From Moesziomyces globuligerus (lineage: Eukaryota > Basidiomycota > Ustilaginomycetes > Ustilaginales > Ustilaginaceae), in the NCBI GenBank assembly GCA_030849465.1, contig JARVLF010000020.1, forward strand, positions 186,001-250,000: a stretch of 64,000 nucleotides of DNA. The letters are read 5' to 3'. Below are positions 19,197 to 28,801 of the stretch, one piece after another. Position numbers and translations under genes: made by a program. A model generated the notes under the pieces. The model made no database searches and was not told where the DNA came from. It was given only the letters and a program-made list of their open reading frames with translations. Within the stretch, counting starts at the first letter, position 1. The number at the start of each line of letters is the position of its first letter.

Positions 19197-22100
19197 TCAG
19201 AAGAAGTGCGGATGCGACTGCGCGTGTTGCGCGTGTGCGTGCGCGTGCGCATGGTGTGCGACCTGCGACGATTCCGCCGGTGCCGCGTTGAAGGCCTCGT
19301 GGCCGTGGTGGCCGTTGCTGTTGTGCACCTCGTGGCTGAACACAAAGCCGTTCGAGGGCGACGAATCCTGGTGCTTGTACTGGACGTTCCACCAGTTGGT
19401 CGGATCCGCCGCCGCCGCCGTTTGCCAGTCCAGCCCCTGAGCACCCTGGTGCGCTGGACCAGCGGCTGCAAGACTAGCCTGCGCGTTGGACGCATTCATC
19501 GAAGCTGCCTGGCTCGGACCGGGCTCCGAAGCGCCAAACATCGACGCACCGCCGTGTCCATTGCGGCTCGACTCGAGCTGCGACGCCGGCAGGCCAAACC
19601 ACTGGTCGAGCCTCTCACGTGGCACAAACTCGCGATCCGGCAAGCTCGAAGGCTCGTTGTCCGACCACTGCGACGACGTCGTCGGTCGTGCCGTCGCCGT
19701 CGCCCAACGGTCCATCGTTTCAGCGATCGACGAGCGGTGGTCGCCCGGCGACGCGTCGACGCCACGGGCAAAGTCGAAGCCAGTCGACATGCCGTCCGAA
19801 GACGCGCTGTCCAGCGACATGGTCAGCGACGGGTCGGTCGGGTGCGCTACCACGCCACCGAACCCGTTCTCGTTCGAAGCGCCGCTGCCGCCAGCCATCA
19901 GATGAGACGACCACATGAGCGAGTCAACATCAGCCGTCGAACCCACATTGTTCGAATGTGCTTCGTTCATCATCCACTTGGACAGCAGCATCGACTCGCG
20001 CTCCTCGTCCGTGCTGCGCAGCAGCCCGCCGGCGAGGTTCTCGATCGCATCCTTGCACTTGGCGCCGATAGGGGTGATGCGGCCCATGTCAACCAGCAGG
20101 TGCACGCACGTCTGCAGCAGGCTCACCCACTCGCGAGCCTCTTCGCTGCTCGGCTCGTCCAGCAGCGAGACGAGCGGCACCAGCGCACTCTGCGTCAGGA
20201 AGTAGATCGCGTGCCACGCCATCGCCTGGTTGTGTGGGTGCGAGTCCCAGAAGCTCGAGATGGAGCGGATGTTGTTGCTCGCCATCCTTCGGCACAGCGC
20301 GATCGCCTGCTTGACCGCAGGACGCAGCGCCGGTCGCGGCGCACCACGGTCGCGCGCAGCAGCAGCCGCGACCGAGTTGGACAGCAGGAAGGGTCGGAAC
20401 ATGACCATGCGGAAGTTGTTGCATCGCCATCGCAGACGCGCCGAGGCAACCGAGAACGACGCCGGACGCGGGCCCGCATAGCCGTCGTCCATGTAGTCCG
20501 GCAGGCTGTCGACAAACTCTTCCGTCTTGAGGTCGAAGGCACGCACCTCCTCGATGGTGGGGTTGGGCCCCTTCATCAAGCGTGCCTGCAGCGGCATGCT
20601 GACGTGCGAGGCAAACCTGGCATGAATGGCGAGCGTGGAGCTCAGCGTAGCCTCCGACACCTCCGCGGGCGCCTCGTCCGACGTCGGCGACATGGCAGTC
20701 TCGTCCACGTTCTGGGGAGGCGCCACATCGGCATTGATGCTCAGCAGGCCGTTGGGACGGGCCATGCTGACGCACGTGTCGGCCTCCATGGTGAAGAGGG
20801 TGTACCACAAACGGCGCCCGAATTCGCGGTCGAAGGCGGGCATGTCACGCGCTTGGAGAGCAGCTTCCGAGTGGAGACCCATGGCGATGGCCATGCGCAA
20901 CGCACTGCCGAGCACCATCCAAGCGCTCGAGAAGTAGTTCTTCTTCTGGCAGTAGGTGGCCATCAGCGTCAGGGCTTGGACCGACATGATCTCGGCCTTG
21001 TCAAAGAGGACGGCATTGTAGAGCTGCTTGGCACGGTGGTAAAAGACCGTGTCAAGGTCCACTTCTTCAGCCGACACCCTGCGCTCGAAGGCGCCGAGCG
21101 CGAAGACCATGTTGACTAGCATGGGCCAGGCGGGCGTCTGGGGAGCGCACACGGTACCCTGAAGCTGAGCACGGAAGGTGGCGGGGTGAAGGATGGGGTA
21201 AGAGGGGAGGTGGAACTCGAAGAACGACTCGAGCAGGTCCACTGCAAAGCGCTGGCTCTCGGAGTCCCAGGTGGAGAAGTTGACGTTGTCCGGCAAAGCC
21301 GACGAGTTCTGCATCTGCATCGCCGATGTGGCCGATGCGGATGCATTCGCAAGGCCCTCGCAAGACACGTCCATCGCGTTGGCCGAGGCGGATCGAGAAG
21401 CGCCGTCGTGACCGGCAAGGGGCGCGAAGAAGTCCGCCTGGCCAGCCGCCTTCCTACCAAGACTCAATTGAGAAGCGATCTGAAGAGCGGCGTTGCAGCT
21501 GGTGAGGCTGACAAAGTTGCCGCCGCCCAGCGCATCCACCTCCTTAGGAGCGTTGGAGGGAGCACCGCCGTCAGTCGAGGCCTTGACGGACGGAGATTCA
21601 TCGTCGTCGTCGTCGTCGTCTTCGGCAGCGTCGAAGTTCGAACCGTCGGACATGGAACGTTGTCGCTTCTTGGATGGCGAGAAAGGAGGCTTGTGAGCAA
21701 AGTCGCATGTGGGGGCAGTGTGCTCGCCCGTCAAGGAGCGGTTTGGCATGACGGGATGGGTGACGCGACGCGACGCAGCGGGCTTGTTGGCAGACGTCTT
21801 GGCGTCCGCGGTGTAACCCGTGGCCTGAAGCTCGGCGATCCTCCTCTTGGCGTCTTCGAGCTGGTTCTCCAGAGAGCTCACGTACTGACGAGTGATGGGC
21901 GAGCGCTTGGGAGGGTCGACGTATGCGCAAGACTTGGTGCGGCTGTGGGTGATGCATCGGCCGCAGAAGGGCAGGCCGCCGTCGCAACGCATCTTGCGCG
22001 ACTTGCACTCTGTGCAGGCGCGGGCGACTTTAGAGCGACCATCGCTCGTACCGGGCTTACCAAGGTCGCTTGGGTGGATGTTGTCGAAGCCAGTGTTGCT

Positions 22101-22202
22101 GTAGGGGAGGAAGGCGAACTGTCCAGGCTGAGGCTCGTTGGGGTTGATGTGGACGGGACCGGGCCCGAAGCTGGGCTGATTCTCAGCTTTGATGAAACCC
22201 AT
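19197..22202 (-). CDS. Zn2Cys6 fungal transcription factor with fungal_trans domain
   Basis: A 1001-residue regulator if it begins MGFIKAENQPSF at 22202; the frame stays open to 22385, but those codons look like leader. A binuclear zinc cluster C-x2-C-x6-C-x6-C-x2-C-x8-C sits at about residues 63-94 (ARACTECKSRKMRCDGGLPF), followed by a linker and a coiled coil (QYVSSLENQLEDAKRRIAEL). An acidic Asp run occurs near 195-205. The fungal-specific regulatory domain begins near residue 320 (AVDLLESFFEFHLPSYPILH) and includes LWYTLFTMEADTCVSMARPN. The C-terminus is low complexity and ends in a His-Ala repeat (HAHAHAHAQHAQSHPHFF). It should bind CGG-type DNA sites in the nucleus. The pathway is not identifiable. 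It has the longest upstream region in the window. Confidence 0.9.
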   Translation of the reverse strand: MGFIKAENQPSFGPGPVHINPNEPQPGQFAFLPYSNTGFDNIHPSDLGKPGTSDGRSKVARACTECKSRKMRCDGGLPFCGRCITHSRTKSCAYVDPPKRSPITRQYVSSLENQLEDAKRRIAELQATGYTADAKTSANKPAASRRVTHPVMPNRSLTGEHTAPTCDFAHKPPFSPSKKRQRSMSDGSNFDAAEDDDDDDDESPSVKASTDGGAPSNAPKEVDALGGGNFVSLTSCNAALQIASQLSLGRKAAGQADFFAPLAGHDGASRSASANAMDVSCEGLANASASATSAMQMQNSSALPDNVNFSTWDSESQRFAVDLLESFFEFHLPSYPILHPATFRAQLQGTVCAPQTPAWPMLVNMVFALGAFERRVSAEEVDLDTVFYHRAKQLYNAVLFDKAEIMSVQALTLMATYCQKKNYFSSAWMVLGSALRMAIAMGLHSEAALQARDMPAFDREFGRRLWYTLFTMEADTCVSMARPNGLLSINADVAPPQNVDETAMSPTSDEAPAEVSEATLSSTLAIHARFASHVSMPLQARLMKGPNPTIEEVRAFDLKTEEFVDSLPDYMDDGYAGPRPASFSVASARLRWRCNNFRMVMFRPFLLSNSVAAAAARDRGAPRPALRPAVKQAIALCRRMASNNIRSISSFWDSHPHNQAMAWHAIYFLTQSALVPLVSLLDEPSSEEAREWVSLLQTCVHLLVDMGRITPIGAKCKDAIENLAGGLLRSTDEERESMLLSKWMMNEAHSNNVGSTADVDSLMWSSHLMAGGSGASNENGFGGVVAHPTDPSLTMSLDSASSDGMSTGFDFARGVDASPGDHRSSIAETMDRWATATARPTTSSQWSDNEPSSLPDREFVPRERLDQWFGLPASQLESSRNGHGGASMFGASEPGPSQAASMNASNAQASLAAAGPAHQGAQGLDWQTAAAADPTNWWNVQYKHQDSSPSNGFVFSHEVHNSNGHHGHEAFNAAPAESSQVAHHAHAHAHAQHAQSHPHFF

Positions 22203-24342
22203 GCTGACTGTTGGAAGGGAGAGCGGGCGAAAGGCTGGGTCGAGATGGGGTGAGAAGAGTGTAGATGGTTCGGATCGGAGTGTGGAGAGAGTGTTCTCCG
22301 AGTGCAAATCAACAAGATGCTCGGGGTATGAAGCTGAAGCTGGAGCTAAGAGGGAGGGCTGTGACAGATGCTCAAGGGCAGTCAAGCAGCGAGCGGGTGT
22401 ACCATGGACCTATCTACGGAGATGCAAGACGTGACACCTGGGCGAAACGGAGCAAGGGTACTCTACGGCTTTGGAGAGTCGACGAGCAGAGGGCGACGAG
22501 ACGCGAGGCTCCAATGAGAGTTTTAGGCTTCGAGCTGAGTGGCGACGCGAGGTGCTATCGCAAAGTGCTTTCGACGCGTGTCACGGGCAAGAACGAAGGC
22601 TAAGGCTGTGGCGTTGGAGATGTCGAAGCAGGTGATAGGCGTAGATGGTCAAGTGGCTGTGGTGGTTGCCACTTGTTTTGGTGGTCGACTCTGTTCGAGA
22701 TCCGAGTGGCAAGAGACGTAGGGGGTGCGGTAGGGTGGTTAGGAAGGAGGAACCATGAGGGTGATGGCGATAGAGAAGCGTGGCAGGAAGGAGCGCGACA
22801 GCCGGCAGACACAACGGTAACGGGGGAGAGCGATTGCCAAGGGGGTGTGGGGACGACCAAGACTCTTGGGCTGCCAAGTCACCAGGGCAGACGACGAGGT
22901 CGTCAACGGGCAGGCAGCTCAGCGCAACAGCTGGCTCAGCAGCTGGACAGCAGACAGGCCGCGGGGCAGGAGAAGCAGGGCAAAGCAGGCGAACCAGGCG
23001 AACCAGCAGAGGGCGACAAGGCAAGCAGGCAAGCGAGCCCGGGGATGTCGCCACGCACTGCCGTCGCGCCTGCGGTCCGCGAGGAAGAGATAAGTAAGCG
23101 AAGCGGCCTCGAGCGGAAATCACCTCCGACGCCCAGTCACTGCAGTGGAGGGGCGGAGAGGCACAAGCGGCACAACAGGCCCGGATCCCTCGCCAGCAGG
23201 GGAAGAGGAGGAGGAGGACGCATCAGACGCCTTCACCCACACAAACCCATCCAGCGGACCGAGTTGCGAAGGGCACCTCGCCTGTGCAAAAAACGAGCCG
23301 AGGCGCAGCACCGGGAGATAAGCGAGCCAACGTCCGGGGGAAACAAGACACGAAAAGCAATGAACTGCACGCCCCTTGAGCGCGGAAGCAGAGCAAAGAA
23401 GCTGCAATCTGGCTGGTACTGTATCAAGCAGGCGTGATGAGGCCGAGCGCGAGAACGAGTGGACTCCTGCGATGCAAAGGCACTGTCTGGGAAATCCACG
23501 CATCAGCGGGGCAGAAAAGCACAGGGAAAAAGGGAAGGGGGCGATGCGAGGCCGCAGGGTCTTGCTTCTGCGAACAGCCAGACAGGCTGTAACTCAGCGC
23601 CCGCCACTAGTCACATTGTCATTTGCTCGGGCAGAAATCCACAGAGACAGCCCACGACGTGAGAGCAACGTGACACCGCGAGCAACGGGCGGAGGAAGAA
23701 GAAAGAAAAGAAAAGCCAGACGTGGAAATCTTTAAAACTATTTAATAAAAATCCCTGATCCCACGCTCTTCTGCCCGCTCGGCTCGGCTTCTCGCATAGC
23801 CCGTCCTGCAGGACGATGGTGCAAGCCTCTCAGCTGGCTCCCTGTCCACAGGTCCAGCTCATCGGACTGCGGGGATGTTGAGCTAGCAATCAGGATCCGT
23901 CGGACGAAAAGCTGGACGTCTCTGAGTGTGTTGCTCCTGCCTGCCTCCCTGCCTGCCAGTGGTTTTGGCGCCCCTTCTTTGGAGGAGAAGCCTTATCCAA
24001 GCGATTATACGCCGACAGCGCGACGGCAGAATACCAGTGCAGTAGCCGGAGATGTCCACGACGCTCGCAGGCGTGCAGATAAGCAAATGAACTCGAACGC
24101 AAGAATAAACACTGCAGGGCAGGAGAAAGCAAGAGCCTCCGTCAAAAGCACGAGGGACGAGCTGAGAATCAATTCAAGGCCACCACAAATTCACGGCGTT
24201 GCAACAGAGGTCGGGAGCCGGCCGCGGCTTTGCGGTCCAGCGCATGCAATGGGACCGTCGATGGCAGGGCCGTGAGTAGATTGCCAACGAGCTGCATGGA
24301 CGTGGACACGCGTAATGGAATAGCAAGGTTTTGCATTTCACG

Positions 24343-24366
24343 TCCAGTCCAGTCCAGTCCAGTCCA
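24343..24366. repeat. CCAGT pentanucleotide repeat
   Basis: Four to five tandem copies of CCAGT in the large intergenic region. It is close in sequence to the repeat at 18591-18636. Confidence 0.75.
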
Positions 24367-24661
24367 CTCGAGCATCACCTGCTGCCCTGCCAGCGCAGGC
24401 GGTAGGCGAGAGGGTGTGTGAGAGAGAGAGGTGGAAGAGGCAAGAGCGAGCGAGGTGAAAAAGGAGAGAGGAGAATTCCGGCGGATTCGCAGGAGCCGAG
24501 ATCCCACGGCGTACTGTAGATTGGCAAAGGTGCCATACAGTTTTCAACGCCCGCATTCACGCCAGAGAAGAATGACACCTGGTGGCCGGCAGCGATTTCC
24601 GACACTTTGCGACCAGGCATCGGCTGGTCCCGAACGTGCCGAATGTGTGCGAAGAGGGAGG

Positions 24662-24663
<2 letters not shown>

Positions 24664-24694
<31 letters not shown>
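24664..24694. repeat. GA dinucleotide microsatellite
   Basis: A run of about fifteen GA units with one AA interruption in the gene-free region. Confidence 0.85.
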
Positions 24695-25612
24695 CACGCG
24701 AGCGGGCGGATGGCCCATGGCAAAAAAAGGGTCTGGTTGGTCCTCAGGCTCTAGCGCGTCGTTATCGCGCGATTCGACCAACCCACGAGGAGCCGCAACG
24801 TGAATCGAATTTTTCTGAGACCCGCCTAGACCAACCGACCGAACGCGAACCGGTAACCAATCAGGAGGTCGCGTCGCCTTCGAGACGAGACGAGACAAGA
24901 ACGACGCCCGTTCCTACATGGATAAGTCACTCTACTGTGTGGCTCCCCAAGCTGGCTAGCGTGTGCAAAAGGCGACACGCGCGCAACTGCAGCGCCGTCA
25001 GCTCAGATGTGTCTGCAGTTCACTACTCACAGACTGCAGCTCTCCCGCTCCCTCGCTCGCTGGCCAGATCTGGCAACATCACAACCGAACAAACTCGCCT
25101 CTGATTGCCTAGGGTCGCCTCGAGCAACCCTGCAGCTCGTGCCATTCTCAGCCTTGGGCCAATGTCGAGATCCGGCCTCTGCCACCCGCCATCCGCCACC
25201 TTGCCATGCGCCAGAACAATGGCGCTGAAACACTGGTCGACTCGCTCACCAGCACTAGGGTGTCTGCAGCGTCATTTCTGCTCGACACAAAGGCCATACG
25301 TTGGTCCATGTGTTAGCGCCGCGCCTCCGCTCTACTGCAGTGGCCGACGTAACATCGCCTTGGCCCCACGGTGCGCCGCAACCCACGCACCCGGCTCACG
25401 ACCCACGCACTTGGCCCATGGCCCCACAGTACCAACAGCAGGGTCGGTGTAACACCCACGGCGCGCAACGTGGCCGCGCCTCCGCACCCACTGGCCTTGT
25501 CCACCCTTCCCTCGACTCTCCATCCCCCTGTCATTCTTCTCGCAATCATGACCAGCATGGTCCTCAGCAACATTGCGTTTGTGCGTGTACATGAACGGTC
25601 ATTCCCCGACGC

Positions 25613-28600
25613 TCAGCCGCAGAGGTCGATGGCAGGGCCGCACCTGCGCTTGGCCATGGCGAGCTCGTAGCCTCCGACGCCGAGCGCCTTGCAGAGCTCC
25701 TTGAACGCCTCCCAGCGATCGGCGTATCCCTGCTCGGCGAGCTTGACGTCGGCCAGCTCTGCGTCGCGTCCGCCGAGCATGCGGGCGCGCTCGTGGTCGA
25801 CGAGGCCGATGCGCTGCGCCACCTCCTCGAGCAAGCGCTCGTCCGGCAGCACGGCGCGCTCGACCGTGGTGATGAGCTCTCGGATGCTCGCGGCCGCCTC
25901 GTCGGAGGCCACCTCGCGGATGCACTGCAGAGCCTCTTGGCAGCGCGGAGTGTCGACAGCGCGCGAGAATTCCTGGGCGCGCGATACGGCGGCATTCGGC
26001 GAAATCGGAAACACGATGCTTGGCGACCGCGGTGCCGCAGCCAATCCGGTGCCCCGCGGACCGCACGCCTGCAGCGGGCTCAGCGGCGTCGCCGGTGCGA
26101 GCGTTTGCATCTCGCCGCTCGCCCGGCGCGACAGCAGGTTTGGGAAGGGATACCCACCGATGGCGGGCCCGTTCGAGGCCGACGTGAACGACGCGCGCGG
26201 TGTGGCCCCACCTCCAGCACCCACCTTGGGTGTCGGCTCGCCCTTGACGTCCGATGTCGATTCTTCCCTCAGCTGCTCTGTCTCCTCTGCAGTCGTCAGC
26301 TCCACGCGAGGGATGGCATCTTCCGAGCTGCTCGCCTGCCTCGACCGAGGCATGGCGTCACCAACATCCAAGCTCGCCGTGCTGCTCGACGGCGAGCTCG
26401 CCAGCGCATTGCTGTGGATGGAAAACACGCTCTCGCTGGCGCGTCGTCCGCTCCTCGCCCTCTCGTACTCCTGCGCCAGCGACACAAATCCGCCCGGTCG
26501 GCGATGCACAGCCGGCGGCGAGCGGAACGAGTACGGCTCGGCCCCGCGCGTTCGAGGAACATCGCGCCTCGCCGAGCCCGATCGCCAGCCCGCCGTGGAC
26601 GCGGGGGTGGCCTCGTGGCTCTGCGCGCGGAAATTGGCTCCGGACTTGGCGAACGAGAAGCCGCCGCCGAGCGCCAAGCCACTGCCGCCGCCTGCGTTGG
26701 CGCGGTTGCGGCTCTCAAGGTCCTGCATGTGTCTCGGCTGGCTCAGATGCTCGTCCGCATGCTCGCCGTGAGGCGGAGACGCTTTGCGCGACACCTTTGC
26801 CTCGAGCGTGTCCGCCGTCCTTGAGGTGGGCTTGGGAAGCTCGGCGCCGCCCGAGCCCTTGCGTTTGCGAGCAGCCGTGCTCGATCGGTCAGCGTCTGAC
26901 GAGGCATCGGCGGTCTCGGAGAAATTGGCCTCGCTCGGCACCGGCGAAGTCGACATGCCCATCGTTGCGCGAAAGGCGGCGATCGACTCGGACAAGTCAC
27001 GAGAGCCCAAGCTTCCGGAGGGGTGACGCGTGCGCCCGTCGGGAAGCAGGCCGGGGAGGGAAGGCGACGTGGAGCCGGTGCTGCCTACGGAGGCCCGGCT
27101 ACCGATGCTGCTGACCCGGTTGCGACGCACCGTAGGCTTGCCAGATTTGGCTCCCTTGGCCAGGCTGGAAGCGTCGTTGTGAAGACCAAGAGCACTTGCC
27201 GGGGCGGAACCAACCTGAGCTGACCCAGCGTGCTGGCTGTCGTGCAGACTGAGGCGGCGCGTGGTTTCTGCGAGTCCGTCCGCCTCTGCATGGGCATGTT
27301 CGGCTCGGAGCTGCTCGAGATGCTCCGTCGGTGACTTGAGCTCGGCGAACGAACGAGCAAAGCTCTGAGCGCGACGGCGGGGCTGCCTTTGGTGGCTGAA
27401 GGCCTGGACATCGCCAGCGGCAGCCTCGCTGACGCCACGACGGCGTTGTGTGGTGCCTGCGACAGGTGATCCCGACGAGCCCTGGTCGTTGTGGGACGAC
27501 TGGGACTGAGATGCGTTGTTCTGCGCCATCATGATGCTGAGCCTGCGGTGCTTGGAGAACGATGCCGACGGGCCGCGCGTTGGTGAGCGAGCCGGGCTCG
27601 AAGAAGCGAATCCGCCAGGAGACATGGTACCAGTTGGCAGAGGTGAAGCATCTCTGCTGCCAGCCGCAGGAAGGGTGTCGGAATTGTATGAGGGTGTCAT
27701 GGCCGAAATGCGCAGGCCGGCGAACTTGCCAGAGTGCGAGCGCGTTCGTCGGGGCACGACACGGTCGCCCTGAACCGACAAGCCAGGCTCCTCCATGATG
27801 TCCTCGAGCGAGCTCGTCATAGCAGACTCGTCGCCGCCCGCCGATGTCGCAAAGGGCTCGCGGGGCGACGACGGGATACTGCCATTATCTCGAGAGGGGG
27901 GAGCTGCATCCCGCAACGACGACTTTTGCATCTTGCCTGCAGGCTGCTCCGAGAACGATTGTGGCAGGTTGTCGAGGGGCTCGACACTGACCGACATGGA
28001 GCGCTCCCTCTGGGCGTCGCCTTCATCGCCGCTGCTGGAGCTTGGAGATGGGACCGAGAGCGGACTGTCGTTGTTGCGAGTGAGAGCGTACCTGGAAGGC
28101 AGAGCCCAGCTGTCGAAGCGGGATGAGGCAGGAGGGCCGGCGGGATGCAAGGTGAGGCCTTCCGCGCCCAGACAGCGGGCCAGCTGGGCCCAGAGCTCCG
28201 GAGAGCGCTCCATGACGAGCGACTCGAGGCGGACGAGCCAGTCCTCGTCGTCGATTAGGGGACGGTCGAGCTCTGTGAGGAGCTCGAGCATCTCGTCCCA
28301 GCGCTCGTCGCGGCCGCGCTGGGTAGGACGGTCCGGGTCGCCGCCAAAGACGCGGCAAAGTCGATACATGAGCGCCTCGTTGGCCTTTGTGTCGAAGAGA
28401 AGCTCCTTGACCTCTGCGGGACGTTCGAGGAAGGGGAGGAGAATACCGTGGTCGGCGAGAGCGTGAACGTTGACGCTAGAATCGAAGCCGGAAGATGCGG
28501 CCTGAGAGGCGGAACGCAAGCTGGAGAAGGACGAGGCGAAGCGTGGTGGCTGCGGAGGCGCTGTTGACGCTCTGGATGCATCTTCCTTCTGGTGGATGGG

Positions 28601-28801
28601 CGCATATGCGTTGACCGGATGGTCGGCATCACCCTTGAGAATGGTGAGCGCACAGCTACTGCCGAGGAGAGGCGCCATGATGGTGGTGGTCGGTGAGAAA
28701 GGAGAGTTGAGGCCGATCTGGGTGGGTGAGAGGGGCGATCGTCGTTCCGAGAAGGATGCAGTGGGGTCTTGGCTGGCTGGAACGGCTAACGGCACGGCCA
28801 T
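25613..28801 (-). CDS. Unrecognised large protein with conserved-looking N- and C-terminal helical regions
   Basis: A 1062-residue intronless frame; a second possible start (MAPLLGSSCALTILKG) lies at 28678. I do not recognise a family. Residues about 110-230 look folded and helical (LADHGILLPFLERPAEVKELL, MYRLCRVFGGDPDRP, WDEMLELLTELDRPLIDDED, SPELWAQLARCLGAEGL). The middle 600 residues are Ser/Ala/Pro/Arg-rich and disordered, with several basic-Ser motifs that could be phosphorylation sites. The last 130 residues again look helical (CQEALQCIREVASDEAAASI, ADRWEAFKELCKALGVGGYE) and end CGPAIDLCG. There is no signal peptide or membrane segment. The layout of two helical modules joined by a long disordered linker suggests a scaffold or regulatory protein, which is only an inference. 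Confidence 0.8.
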   Translation of the reverse strand: MAVPLAVPASQDPTASFSERRSPLSPTQIGLNSPFSPTTTIMAPLLGSSCALTILKGDADHPVNAYAPIHQKEDASRASTAPPQPPRFASSFSSLRSASQAASSGFDSSVNVHALADHGILLPFLERPAEVKELLFDTKANEALMYRLCRVFGGDPDRPTQRGRDERWDEMLELLTELDRPLIDDEDWLVRLESLVMERSPELWAQLARCLGAEGLTLHPAGPPASSRFDSWALPSRYALTRNNDSPLSVPSPSSSSGDEGDAQRERSMSVSVEPLDNLPQSFSEQPAGKMQKSSLRDAAPPSRDNGSIPSSPREPFATSAGGDESAMTSSLEDIMEEPGLSVQGDRVVPRRTRSHSGKFAGLRISAMTPSYNSDTLPAAGSRDASPLPTGTMSPGGFASSSPARSPTRGPSASFSKHRRLSIMMAQNNASQSQSSHNDQGSSGSPVAGTTQRRRGVSEAAAGDVQAFSHQRQPRRRAQSFARSFAELKSPTEHLEQLRAEHAHAEADGLAETTRRLSLHDSQHAGSAQVGSAPASALGLHNDASSLAKGAKSGKPTVRRNRVSSIGSRASVGSTGSTSPSLPGLLPDGRTRHPSGSLGSRDLSESIAAFRATMGMSTSPVPSEANFSETADASSDADRSSTAARKRKGSGGAELPKPTSRTADTLEAKVSRKASPPHGEHADEHLSQPRHMQDLESRNRANAGGGSGLALGGGFSFAKSGANFRAQSHEATPASTAGWRSGSARRDVPRTRGAEPYSFRSPPAVHRRPGGFVSLAQEYERARSGRRASESVFSIHSNALASSPSSSTASLDVGDAMPRSRQASSSEDAIPRVELTTAEETEQLREESTSDVKGEPTPKVGAGGGATPRASFTSASNGPAIGGYPFPNLLSRRASGEMQTLAPATPLSPLQACGPRGTGLAAAPRSPSIVFPISPNAAVSRAQEFSRAVDTPRCQEALQCIREVASDEAAASIRELITTVERAVLPDERLLEEVAQRIGLVDHERARMLGGRDAELADVKLAEQGYADRWEAFKELCKALGVGGYELAMAKRRCGPAIDLCG

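Larger units (their letters stand above)
22203..25612. other. 3.4 kb region without a supported gene, upstream of the Zn2Cys6 factor
   Basis: No open frame here has domain character; the longest (plus strand, 22673-23437) is Gly/Arg/Gln low complexity. Visible content: five GATAAG/CTTATC hexamers (23089, 23317, 23992, 24078, 24921), an A/T-rich patch near 23733-23752, a CCAGT repeat (24343-24366), a GA repeat (24664-24694), and GCGAACCAG-type short repeats near 22980-23010. It probably combines a long promoter and leader of the 22202 gene with the 3' flank of the 25613-28801 gene. A non-coding RNA cannot be excluded. Confidence 0.5.

Noticed and set aside
19170..21119. 649-codon open frame antisense to the Zn2Cys6 gene
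   Set aside because: Arg-rich shadow with no domain features.
22673..23437. 254-codon plus-strand frame in the gene-free region
   Set aside because: Gln/Gly/Arg low complexity, no upstream or downstream support.
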